A stretch of 64,000 nt of DNA from CAZTDD01 sp964612675 (GTDB taxonomy: Bacteria; Hinthialibacterota; Hinthialibacteria; Hinthialibacterales; JAKPRU01). Both the position numbers and the translations under genes were made by a program. This document shows, one piece after another, positions 55,975-63,796 of this stretch. The stretch spans positions 1-64,000 of the forward strand of contig CAZTDD010000019.1 of NCBI GenBank assembly GCA_964612675.1, written 5' to 3'. The number at the start of each line of letters is the position of its first letter. The stretch's first letter is position 1. The notes beneath the pieces were generated by a model, which was not told the origin of the DNA, did not search any database, and saw nothing but the letters and a program-made list of their open reading frames with translations.

Positions 55975-57918
55975 TCAGAAACTCCGAAATTCTCCTTCCT
56001 GTGCAGGTTCCCTCCTCTGAGGTTTCTCTGGAGACCCGCTGCCATCTCCTAAAAGTCTTCTCTCCTCTGTCTTCTTCTGCGGTAACGCCTTTCTCTGCTC
56101 GTCGACCTCAAAGCGGGCGACCAACTGCTGCATCACTTGCGCCTGGCTGGTGAGCTCTTCGCTCGCCGCCGCTGTTTCTTCCGAGGTAGAAGAATTCTGT
56201 TGTGTAACCTGTTCAAGCGTGGTTATCGCTTCGCGGATTTGTCCGGCTCCCTGGGATTGTTCCTGGCAGACCGCCGTCACTTCCCCGATCAGGCGAGCGG
56301 TCTTTTGAATATCGGGAATCACTTGCTGAATAAGTTCTCCCGCCTTCTCCGCTCCCCGTACGCTGTCACCGGCCAACTCGCTGATTTCCTTCGCCGCCTG
56401 CTGGGATCGTTCCGCCAATTTCCGGACCTCCACGGCGACAACAGCGAACCCCTTGCCCGACTCTCCGGCGCGTGCGGCCTCGATGGCGGCATTCAGTGCG
56501 AGTAGATTTGTTTGGTCCGCAATATCGTCAACAATAGCAATTCGTTCCGCTATCTTACGCATTGCTTCGACCGTGTTAAGAACCGCCGTCCCACCTTGTT
56601 CGATATCCTGCGCAGCCTGTTGGGCGATGTCGTTTGCGTTCTTCGAGTTTTCCGCATTCTGGTCGATGGAAGAGGTCAATTCTTCGACCACGGCGGACGT
56701 GGATTCCAGACTCGACGTCTGCTCGGTCGCCGCACTCGCCAGATTCATCGAAGCGGCGGAAAGCTCCTCGCTGCTCGAAGCGACCTGTTCTGCAGACAGC
56801 TGAATCCCCGAAACAACATCATTAAGCTGACTTGCCATCTCGTTGACGGCATCCGCTAAGTCGCCGGTCTGATTGATGGACTGGGTCAGATCCCCATCGG
56901 CAACTTTCTGCAATGTATCTGAAATATCGAGCAGTTTCCGGGCCATTTCGTTGAACGAATCCGCGAGAATCCCCATTTCATCTTGTTGGGTTATTCTGAC
57001 TTGCTGTTGAAGGTCTCCCGCTGCGATCTTTCGGATGGCATCAACGAGAACCGAAATCGGCTTACTCAATGTCTTGCGCAGGAGGAAGTAGATTGCGAGA
57101 AGACCGACGATCAGAATCGCCGAAGAAATTCCAATTTCTGTGATACCGGCCGCGGCGATTTGCGAATCCAACTCATCGAGAGGAGCGATCACCTCAAATG
57201 CTCCGTGAATCTCTCCCTCCGACCAGCCTTCTTTCTGGAAACCAAGTAAGTCGGTTTCTCCTTTCGGGAATCCGTGACATGCGAGACAGTCCTGGGTCAG
57301 CTCAATCGCGCGGAAGAATCGCACGGCGTTGATAGGCTCCGTTCCGGCACCGGTACGCGTGCCGACCGCCTCCTCTCCGATGTGGATCACCCCAATCTCT
57401 CCGACTTCACGCGCAGTCGCCTTCTCTTCCGGAAAGATAATCTCCGCTCCGGCCTCTTCGATCGCCCGAAGTGAACCCGCTCCCTCAAAGTAGTTCACAA
57501 CAGCCTGTTCAACACCCGGTCGAGGTGCGTTCTCGGGATTTCGCGGTTGATTCTTTGGGACCCGGAAAGAGTAGCCGAGCTCGTCTGCCTTTTTGCCGGC
57601 CGCGGTCCAGGCTGCCACCACGGGCACGGTCTTATACAACGTTGTCGAAGAATACGGCTTTCCCGCCGCTTTGGCCGCGTGGAACTCATCCAGAAGGCGG
57701 TCACGATGAAAAGCCTTTTCCGAGTTCAACTCGCCGATGAAAACCCGGACTTGCTCACAAAACGCGGTCAACGATCGAGCACGCTCCACCTCTTTCGAGT
57801 GGCCAAGATCTCGCAAAACATACTCGTTGAAAAGAAGAATACCGGCGACCATCGCAATCACGGCCACCGCGAAGCACAGCATTACTTTGGTTCCGATCTT
57901 CTTGACTTTTAAAGCCAT
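55975..57918 (-). CDS. Haem-c chemoreceptor with DUF3365 sensor domain
   Basis: 647-residue methyl-accepting chemotaxis protein. TM1 11-31 and TM2 about 262-281 flank a periplasmic DUF3365 (Tll0287-like) domain containing CLACH (Cys211-Ala-Cys214-His215), a c-type haem site, followed by LLGFQKEGWSEGEIHGAF. A HAMP domain (282-335) and a long signalling domain follow with NLLALNAAIEAARAGESGKGF. It probably senses redox state or gas ligands. It is upstream of the hemerythrin gene on the same strand? The hemerythrin lies upstream of it in transcription (gap about 290 nt). Confidence 0.94.
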   Translation of the reverse strand: MALKVKKIGTKVMLCFAVAVIAMVAGILLFNEYVLRDLGHSKEVERARSLTAFCEQVRVFIGELNSEKAFHRDRLLDEFHAAKAAGKPYSSTTLYKTVPVVAAWTAAGKKADELGYSFRVPKNQPRNPENAPRPGVEQAVVNYFEGAGSLRAIEEAGAEIIFPEEKATAREVGEIGVIHIGEEAVGTRTGAGTEPINAVRFFRAIELTQDCLACHGFPKGETDLLGFQKEGWSEGEIHGAFEVIAPLDELDSQIAAAGITEIGISSAILIVGLLAIYFLLRKTLSKPISVLVDAIRKIAAGDLQQQVRITQQDEMGILADSFNEMARKLLDISDTLQKVADGDLTQSINQTGDLADAVNEMASQLNDVVSGIQLSAEQVASSSEELSAASMNLASAATEQTSSLESTSAVVEELTSSIDQNAENSKNANDIAQQAAQDIEQGGTAVLNTVEAMRKIAERIAIVDDIADQTNLLALNAAIEAARAGESGKGFAVVAVEVRKLAERSQQAAKEISELAGDSVRGAEKAGELIQQVIPDIQKTARLIGEVTAVCQEQSQGAGQIREAITTLEQVTQQNSSTSEETAAASEELTSQAQVMQQLVARFEVDEQRKALPQKKTEERRLLGDGSGSPEKPQRREPAQEGEFRSF

Positions 57919-58146
57919 TCTCCCTCTCTCCCTTTTTCTCCGCCGTACTTCTCAGAGACGCTCCTGAGAAAAGGACACCCTATCCGTCATTGATGAAGAT
58001 GCACGGGTGCCAGCTGCGTCGTACAGAACGCATATCGAGTCTGCTTCGGAAAGGCTGTACATTTTTGCGCCACGTATTACTCCACAGGACGAAGTGTAGC
58101 TTATCCAGCTATAGCCCGACTCAAAGCTCAGTCCCGCCAAATGAAG

Positions 58147-58176
58147 AAGCCGAGCACTTCCGGTGGCGCTCGGCTT
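58147..58176 (-). terminator. Terminator after the hemerythrin gene
   Basis: AAGCCGAGC (58147-58155) pairs with GCTCGGCTT (58168-58176) around a 12-nt loop; on the minus strand it is followed by CTTCATTT, weakly U-rich. It lies 35 nt after the hemerythrin stop. Confidence 0.5.
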
Positions 58177-58211
58177 TGAGGGCACAGTCGATGAGAACGA
58201 CAGGACCGGAC

Positions 58212-58619
58212 CTATAGTTTTTTATCCTGAAGAAACTGAGCAAGTTTCTTGTCCGTCCGCAGGACATGATCGGTAAAATGCTCGATCAAGGTCCGATTCA
58301 CACGAATCACAAAAGAGGATCCCGGCTCGTTCTTCTCAAAATCGTCTTTTAGATTCTGGAATACCTCTGTGAATTCCTTGTGCTCACTCTTGTGATTCAT
58401 GTATCCCGGATAGTCGTACCGAGCCATCCAGTCTTCTTCCGTCCTGAAATGGATCACGCAGTAATCTTCCAGATACCGCAATACCTCTCGAATTTCCTCC
58501 TTTCCTTTCTGCTGAGCACAAGCGTCGTAGAGTTTATTGATACGGGCCACAAGTTCGCGGTGCTGATCGTCAATCGGTTTGCTTCCGGTCAGCAAATCGT
58601 TCGTCAATTCCAACGGCAT
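58212..58619 (-). CDS. Bacteriohemerythrin
   Basis: 135 residues from ATG 58619, preceded by GGGAGGAG; a 5-codon-longer start at 58634 is less likely. The di-iron ligands are all present: His in DDQHRELV, His and Glu in HFRTEEDWM, His in NHKSEH, and His with Asp in EHFTDHVLRTD. Bacterial hemerythrins bind O2 reversibly for storage, delivery or sensing. It lies upstream of the haem-c chemoreceptor, a pairing that suggests an oxygen-related response. Confidence 0.95.
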   Translation of the reverse strand: MPLELTNDLLTGSKPIDDQHRELVARINKLYDACAQQKGKEEIREVLRYLEDYCVIHFRTEEDWMARYDYPGYMNHKSEHKEFTEVFQNLKDDFEKNEPGSSFVIRVNRTLIEHFTDHVLRTDKKLAQFLQDKKL

Positions 58620-58673
58620 AGGAACTCCTCCCATCTTCTCTTCCGTGGGTTATAGAAACTGCTCAAAACCGAT

Positions 58674-59051
58674 TTAGGAATCGGTATGATCCGAGGAGGT
58701 GGAGCGAGACAAAAAAATCGGTCTCTGCAATTCGGGTGGGAAATCAACTGCCCTGGCATACTCTCTCCAACTGTATACCCGGGTCTCACAGATCAGTGTA
58801 TCCGATGAATGTGGCCAGTCAAGCAAGAACGGCGAATAAACCCCGATACCTATTGATAGATGTTCGGGAAGGAGAACAGCTTGGCGGGTGAAAGTCTCGC
58901 CGAACAACCGGCTTTTGCCGTTGTAGCCGATGTAACGAAAAAGAAAGCGATTCGTGCGAGCGTTGAAGGTAGGGCGTTGCTCTAGCTGGACCGGCGACTC
59001 ATTTGCAACAAATGTCAGCTTGCTCCGAAGAGCATCGTATTCTTCCCCGTA
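58674..59051 (-). pseudogene. Possible gene remnant without a start codon
   Basis: A minus-strand frame stays open for 125 codons from just after a TGA (59052-59054) to the stop at 58674. Its translation has a coherent protein look (GEEYDALRSKLTFVANESPV, FLFRYIGYNGKSRLFGE, RVYSWREYARAVDFP). There is no ATG, GTG or TTG near the beginning; the first usable start is TTG at 58907, which would leave 77 residues and no ribosome-binding site. I match no family. A decayed gene is the best reading, an unannotated upstream frameshift the alternative. Confidence 0.35.
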
Positions 59052-59166
59052 TCAATGAGTTAGCCGGCTGACGACAACGCCCGCACGACAGCGGTGCTAC
59101 CATACCCTCCTCCTTCAGCACCCAACTCCCCTTCCCAGAGTTGGTGAACATCCCCGCATCCGGGGA

Positions 59167-59874
59167 CTAAAAGACGACTTGACAACCGGGTTCCATCAGA
59201 ATGCGATCGTCCTCATGGACGGCGAACGGCGATTGGAGAACAACTCTCGAACGCCCGGATGCCCGAATTGCGATTCCTCCTCCCGAGGAAGAAATGGTTC
59301 CACTGAACGTGACAGTCGACCCCTCGGTGGCTTCGATGCCGGCATGACCGTTCTGATTCTCGACAACGCAATCGTGAATCGTCAGATCGCTGTCCGAACA
59401 ACGCACGCCTCCCTGGAGGGTGAACCCGCGAATCATGCAGTCCTCGACGTTTTCGAACGACAGCGCAGGGCCGCCGTTTGACGGAGTCAAAACCGATTGA
59501 GAGCTGGACGCTCCCTCAAAACGAAGACAATCCAGCGAACGCAGAGACTCGTCGAAATGAAACTTTCCTTCGGGGAACTCGACGCGCAACGGTCTGTCGG
59601 GATCGTTTTTCCGTGTGTAAAGTAAGGTTTTTAGGAGATTTCCTTCGCTCCCCGGCAATGCCTGAAGGATCGAATCGGACAACTTTTTCCGGCCTTTCGA
59701 ACTGCCGATTCCATCCGGCAAGAGCGTCCATGCATCGCTTGCAACCATATCTTTTCGCCGACGGTAGAGCGTTGTCCAGAAAGCAAATGTGACCAGACAG
59801 GAAACCGCCGCCACCGAAAGCATCAACATTTCAAGGTGTGAGCCCAGAAACTGCTTCAGAATCTCCGCGTTCAT
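59167..59874 (-). CDS. Membrane-anchored right-handed beta-helix protein
   Basis: 235 residues. A membrane segment (about 14-34) with KDMV positive after it anchors the protein, followed by a short linker and a repetitive C-terminal region (about 95-235) with VEFPEGKFHFDESLRSL, GGPALSFENVEDCMIRGFTLQGG and HAGIEATEGSTVTFSGTISSSGGGIAI. This is a right-handed parallel beta-helix as in pectate lyase-like folds, but no catalytic Asp/Arg pattern is clear. The ATG at 59874 overlaps the stop of the S24-like regulator by 4 nt (59871-59874), so the two are translationally coupled. The function of such a pairing is not known. Confidence 0.6.
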   Translation of the reverse strand: MNAEILKQFLGSHLEMLMLSVAAVSCLVTFAFWTTLYRRRKDMVASDAWTLLPDGIGSSKGRKKLSDSILQALPGSEGNLLKTLLYTRKNDPDRPLRVEFPEGKFHFDESLRSLDCLRFEGASSSQSVLTPSNGGPALSFENVEDCMIRGFTLQGGVRCSDSDLTIHDCVVENQNGHAGIEATEGSTVTFSGTISSSGGGIAIRASGRSRVVLQSPFAVHEDDRILMEPGCQVVF

Positions 59875-61055
59875 TGCTTCTCCTCCTGCGTACTGAGACG
59901 CCTGGCTTTCTTCATGTCGCGGAACGTGGACATGAAGTGCCGAACAACTCCGATGATTTCGGCATTATCGTTCCGGTCAAGATAGACAACCGGTGCCGAC
60001 CGCCCACCACCCTGGAGAATCATGTTGCCTTCTCCTTCGAGTTTGGCCTTAACGACCAATATCGTCATACGGCCATCGAGTTCAATGACCACAATATCAT
60101 CCGTTGCGGGTTCGGCTCCGACTTCGTACAAAACCGTCGTACCCGGCCAGAGTCCGAATCCTTCGTAGGCATCGCTTCGAACCTCGACGGCTCGATATTC
60201 CACGCTTTCGTCTAGCCAGCTGCGTGGTATTTCGAGAGGATCTAAGTCTACTGTTGAGACGATAGTATCTGTTCCCGGTCCGACAACTCCAACGACCGGG
60301 ATGTAACGATTTGCGGCACTCTTCTCCACCGCAGTGTCCATTTCCGTCGGTTTTTCCCCAACCGGGACTACGTGCGGAGCGTTTCTTTGACTCGCATCGA
60401 GACGCGCTTTGTCGATAGTCGATTTCAAACGAACCAGTAAACGGCCTGGTTCACCTTTCTCTTCCTCAACTGTCTGGCGAAGTGGTGTAGGACGTTGGCA
60501 GATGATTGTCTCGGGATCGACCAGTTGTACGATTTCATACAGCATTGACAGGAACTTAAGACCGACCTGGGGTTCGTCTCCGACATACTCGTGGAGCCAG
60601 GTCTCCATCTCGCCCCGATTTCGAAGGATGGGAACTCCATCGAGAACCGCGTTCTCGGGTATCGTGTATCCACCGACAAACATACCCCGCTCCGATTTCT
60701 CTTCCGACTCGTGAAACAAGTCCTGAAGTTCCTTCTTTATGGCGTCCGAGATGGCGGCTTCAGAAACAAGAACGTTGTTTCCGGCCAGCGCGTAGCCCAG
60801 TTTCCGGGTCGCTTTCTCAAGGCTCTGGATCTCGCGTTCTGCTCGGGCGCATCGAATGAACTCCTCTTTCTCCTTCGCGTTCAGTCGAAGCACATCCGCC
60901 TGTTTGTCAATCAACTCAGGCGGAGGCGGCGGTTTCAGCCCGGACTCAATTTGGGCTATATAGGGAGAGGAAAGCCGAAGCCTATCTCCCAGTTGTTGCT
61001 GGGTCAGCCCAGCCCGGTGACGATGACGTTTGAGGAGTTCGGCGAAACGTCCCAC
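59871..61055 (-). CDS. XRE/S24-like regulator lacking the protease dyad
   Basis: 394 residues from GTG 61055, preceded by AAGGAG and lying 30 nt after a predicted promoter; an ATG at 61103 would lie upstream of that promoter start. Residues 1-60 hold a helix-turn-helix (GLTQQQLGDRLRLSSPYIAQIESG). Central 60-260 is unknown. The C-terminal part reads VEYRAVEVRSDAYEGFGLWPGT and DDIVVIELDGRMTI, a LexA/S24 layout. The position of the catalytic Ser (GDSM in LexA) is Ala in SDAY, and no dyad Lys follows, so self-cleavage is unlikely. It would then respond to a signal in another way, probably repressing the adjacent promoters. Confidence 0.78.
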   Translation of the reverse strand: MGRFAELLKRHRHRAGLTQQQLGDRLRLSSPYIAQIESGLKPPPPPELIDKQADVLRLNAKEKEEFIRCARAEREIQSLEKATRKLGYALAGNNVLVSEAAISDAIKKELQDLFHESEEKSERGMFVGGYTIPENAVLDGVPILRNRGEMETWLHEYVGDEPQVGLKFLSMLYEIVQLVDPETIICQRPTPLRQTVEEEKGEPGRLLVRLKSTIDKARLDASQRNAPHVVPVGEKPTEMDTAVEKSAANRYIPVVGVVGPGTDTIVSTVDLDPLEIPRSWLDESVEYRAVEVRSDAYEGFGLWPGTTVLYEVGAEPATDDIVVIELDGRMTILVVKAKLEGEGNMILQGGGRSAPVVYLDRNDNAEIIGVVRHFMSTFRDMKKARRLSTQEEKQ

Positions 61056-61091
61056 GATAGATCTCCTTACTTGAGGTAGTAATTTCCTCAG

Positions 61092-61119
61092 AGTATATCG
61101 CAATCTCGTCGAACTTCAA
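61092..61119 (-). promoter_or_regulatory. Promoter of the S24-like regulator
   Basis: On the minus strand TTGAAG (61119 to 61114), a 16-nt spacer and TATACT (61097 to 61092) precede the GTG start by about 37 nt. It supports the start choice at 61055. Confidence 0.55.
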
Positions 61120-61171
61120 GAAAAACTGTCATCAGATCAACTATAGTATCCTCCTTTCCTTCCTCTTTGAT

Positions 61172-61199
61172 CTCACTTACTCAAACTCACTTACTCAAA
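61172..61199. repeat. Tandem 14-bp direct repeat, candidate operator
   Basis: CTCACTTACTCAAA occurs twice in direct succession (61172-61185 and 61186-61199) just before the first rightward promoter and between divergent units. Spacing of 14 bp is not a helical turn multiple, yet repeats of this kind are common binding sites for helix-turn-helix regulators. Confidence 0.5.
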
Positions 61200-61215
61200 A
61201 AAGTGATATTTTTAG

Positions 61216-61243
61216 TTGACAAGCGCCCACCAAGCGCTATACT
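61216..61243 (+). promoter_or_regulatory. First rightward sigma-70 promoter
   Basis: Perfect -35 TTGACA (61216-61221), 16-nt spacer, -10 TATACT (61238-61243). A seven-codon frame (GTG GCA AGG CGA AAA ATT GAC TGA) after AGAGGAG follows, too short to be called. Confidence 0.65.
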
Positions 61244-61299
61244 TGCCGATAAGAGTAAAGAGGAGCAGGTGGCAAGGCGAAAAATTGACTGATTCCACT

Positions 61300-61328
61300 T
61301 TGACAACTCCTCCGATTCGCTATATAAT
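61300..61328 (+). promoter_or_regulatory. Perfect-consensus rightward sigma-70 promoter
   Basis: TTGACA (61300-61305), 17-nt spacer, TATAAT (61323-61328): all twelve consensus bases and optimal spacing. No gene begins in the following 300 nt on this strand; see the ncRNA candidate. Confidence 0.8.
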
Positions 61329-61334
61329 ATTGTT

Positions 61335-61631
61335 ACAAACACTAATTACATTTTACATCTAGTTTCGTGATGGTCAAGTAGGAGAGAAAGATTTGGACAG
61401 TTTTTATAGACTTTATCGAATCGGCTGACGAGAACTTAAGAGGAAAGAGAGCAAAGAAGACACACGACAAACAACGGAATTGGAGATAACAGAATTCGTT
61501 TCTTCGGGGGTCGGAGTGTCCTCCCCCTCGCCGCTTCGGCCCCCTCGCCCCTCCTTTCCGTAGAAGACACAAGCGGTGCGATGACGGTCATTTGATCGGA
61601 GCCGGTGTGGAACGCACCGGCATTTTTCTTT
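61335..61631 (+). ncRNA. Candidate small RNA, about 300 nt
   Basis: A transcript from the consensus promoter would start near 61335 and end at the terminator hairpin (61601-61621, then U-rich). No ORF of useful length is present; the best small frames are an 11-codon TTG-started one near 61393 and a longer one without a standard start. The middle contains C/G-rich segments that can pair (around 61505-61560). I match no known RNA family, including 6S, tmRNA, RNase P or SRP RNA. Confidence 0.45.
61601..61631 (+). terminator. Intrinsic terminator of the candidate small RNA
   Basis: GCCGGTG (61601-61607) pairs with CACCGGC (61615-61621) around a 7-nt loop, followed by ATTTTTCTTTT. On the minus strand it would lie downstream of the heparinase-like gene only 42 nt after its stop, so it may also serve that gene. 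Confidence 0.75.
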
Positions 61632-61672
61632 TAATTTCGCGTGGAGGGGGTGGGGCGAAGGGCCGCACGACT

Positions 61673-63796
61673 CTATTGCCCGGGCATGGGCAGGGTACTC
61701 GGCGTGTCGTCTACCTCGCTCTCTTCGGACTCCCAAAACTCGACGGGCACTTCCAGCATCCCACCGGCCGTTTCGCATACTACCCTGTTTTCCTCGATGC
61801 GAGCGGAGAGGATGGGCAGCGGTTCGCCGAGCCGATAAGGTACCAGCAGCATGTGACGGACTACCGGCAGTTCGGCATTCCCCGTAATGCGCACTGAAGG
61901 CGCCGGTTCCAAAACACCGAGACGCGGAGCGAACCAACCGCGAAACGGCGACTCCTGGCCCTCCGCAATCGAGATATCGAGCGGTTCGTCCGCGAAAATG
62001 AACACAGCCAGCTGAGCGGCATTTCGCAGGAAGTAAATGCGATTCGAATCCCGATCGACGGATGCTTCTCCTGGAAGGAAGTGAAGAAGCTGATCGATTC
62101 GATGAGCACCCTCACCTTCCACACGATCCGAGATAACGCAGCAGCCGGGTATGAAACCGGAGGGTGGAGCAAAAGCGACCCGTCGGGTCCAACGCGCTTG
62201 GAGCGATTTTCGCGCCAGCCATGGACCGCCGAACGTTGCTTGAGCCCATTTCACATACTCGTCGACGCTGGACGGCCATTCCAGAGGAGAACGGCTTACC
62301 CACGCTCCCGGTCCTTCGGAACGTACATTCTGGCCGACGCCATCGACAAGTAAGCAGTTGTGCGCTTGCGTAGTCGCGAAGTACTGGCCGACAGCCTGAT
62401 CGGAATACGCAGACCGTCCCATGTCCGAGAGGAACGTCTCGCCAAAAGCAGAGAAGCCGAATTGAAGGCGGTCCTCATGGGACGCAGCATTACCGAACAA
62501 CCCGGCGTCAAAGAAAGCGTAAAGCGAGTCATCCTTCCAACTGTCACGGAAAACGAAATGTCCAGCGTAGGGATAGTACAGGTTATTCAAGGGAGGCGGA
62601 TATCCCTCCGCATACTCGGTCTTGATATACCGAAATTCCGGAACGTCGGGCAGGTTGGGTCCGAAATCATTGAGCATATCGGGAAGGTACAGACGATCAC
62701 AGTCGTTCAACGCGGGCAGATACAGTCCGGGTTCAACGATACCGATGCTATACCAGATTCCCTGCAAAACGATCCCATGCAGTGCTTCCGGAATCGCGAG
62801 ATCGTTAATCTGCTGCAGATGGACCGCACGGGCAAAGGTATGTAAGCAAGTGAACAGATAGCGCGGCGAGCCACCGATATGGGAGCCGTCAGGCTGAATT
62901 TGTTCGTCCGCCAACCGGCTTAGACGATCGTTCGCCGTGTCCCGCCATCCTTGAGATTTCTGGAACTCGGGATACATCACACCCGTTGTCAGCAATCCGC
63001 TGCTCTCGATCAGGAGCCATTTCGCAGATTTCGGATGCTGCACAAGATACTCTGCTTGCTCGTGGCAGGAGCGAAGGAAAGCGGCAAGCGCTTTGTCGGT
63101 AAAAGAGGATGAGGAACGAACATAGAGGAACACTTCCGGCCAGGACTCTCGGAGGCGCTCGCCCACTTCCAATGTACGCCACGCACCGGCTCGCATTTGC
63201 CGGAATCTCGCACGTCGGTTGGACTGCATATTCCCCCCGGGCCGCGGGTGAGAGAGGTACCAGTCCAATACGACATCGTTCAAAAAAGCGGCGTAGCTCT
63301 CGTCTCCTGTATCAAAATAGGCACGCGCAACATCCACCCACCATGTATGGCGCTGCATTTCCCAGTGCCAATCCTTGTCGTTGGGATCGACTTGGTCCCA
63401 GCTCTCGAGCACCTTGGTCGCGCTATGAATCGTAATTTCATAACGCAGGGTTTGATCCGCAATAGTCGTATCGGGAAACTCCAAAGGTTTGAGTTCCTTC
63501 TCGTACAATCGAGGGCGATCCGAGTTGCGAAAATGCAGCAGCAGGCTTTGCAGGGCCGCCTCCCGATTTCCTTCCGCGAGAAGAACGCGCACAGGCTCCA
63601 ATTCAGGACGTTCAAGATCGACCCATTCCAGCAGCGGCCCACCAATCGTCATCAGCGACGGCACATTTCCCGGCTTACCGATCTGCGCGAAACAAACCGA
63701 AGGAAGAACGCACACCACGAACAGGAGAAATGGCAGCACTCTCGAATACGAGAGCCAAGCGACACGTAGCCGGCCTTGTCTGTTTGCGTCACTCAT
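61673..63796 (-). CDS. Secreted heparinase II/III-like polysaccharide lyase
   Basis: 707 residues with a signal peptide (about 1-38, CFA). An (alpha/alpha) toroid domain (about 100-400) contains QRHTWWVDVARAYFDTGD and QPDGSHIGGSPRYLF, followed by the beta-sandwich heparinase II/III part with GHFVFRDSW, NAASHEDRLQFGFSAFGE and AHNCLLVDG. These match alginate, heparin or ulvan lyases (PL12/15/17/21-like); the exact family cannot be set. It degrades a uronate-containing polysaccharide by elimination. The ATG at 63796 has only a weak ribosome-binding site. No operon partner is visible. Confidence 0.85.
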   Translation of the reverse strand: MSDANRQGRLRVAWLSYSRVLPFLLFVVCVLPSVCFAQIGKPGNVPSLMTIGGPLLEWVDLERPELEPVRVLLAEGNREAALQSLLLHFRNSDRPRLYEKELKPLEFPDTTIADQTLRYEITIHSATKVLESWDQVDPNDKDWHWEMQRHTWWVDVARAYFDTGDESYAAFLNDVVLDWYLSHPRPGGNMQSNRRARFRQMRAGAWRTLEVGERLRESWPEVFLYVRSSSSFTDKALAAFLRSCHEQAEYLVQHPKSAKWLLIESSGLLTTGVMYPEFQKSQGWRDTANDRLSRLADEQIQPDGSHIGGSPRYLFTCLHTFARAVHLQQINDLAIPEALHGIVLQGIWYSIGIVEPGLYLPALNDCDRLYLPDMLNDFGPNLPDVPEFRYIKTEYAEGYPPPLNNLYYPYAGHFVFRDSWKDDSLYAFFDAGLFGNAASHEDRLQFGFSAFGETFLSDMGRSAYSDQAVGQYFATTQAHNCLLVDGVGQNVRSEGPGAWVSRSPLEWPSSVDEYVKWAQATFGGPWLARKSLQARWTRRVAFAPPSGFIPGCCVISDRVEGEGAHRIDQLLHFLPGEASVDRDSNRIYFLRNAAQLAVFIFADEPLDISIAEGQESPFRGWFAPRLGVLEPAPSVRITGNAELPVVRHMLLVPYRLGEPLPILSARIEENRVVCETAGGMLEVPVEFWESEESEVDDTPSTLPMPGQ

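Noticed and set aside
61335..61631. Known small RNAs (6S, tmRNA, SRP, RNase P) as identity of the candidate
   Set aside because: None of their conserved sequence elements could be found by eye; kept as unknown.
61413..61937. Minus-strand ORF overlapping the small-RNA candidate
   Set aside because: Low-complexity Arg/Ser-rich translation, no ribosome-binding site and overlap with the heparinase-like gene.
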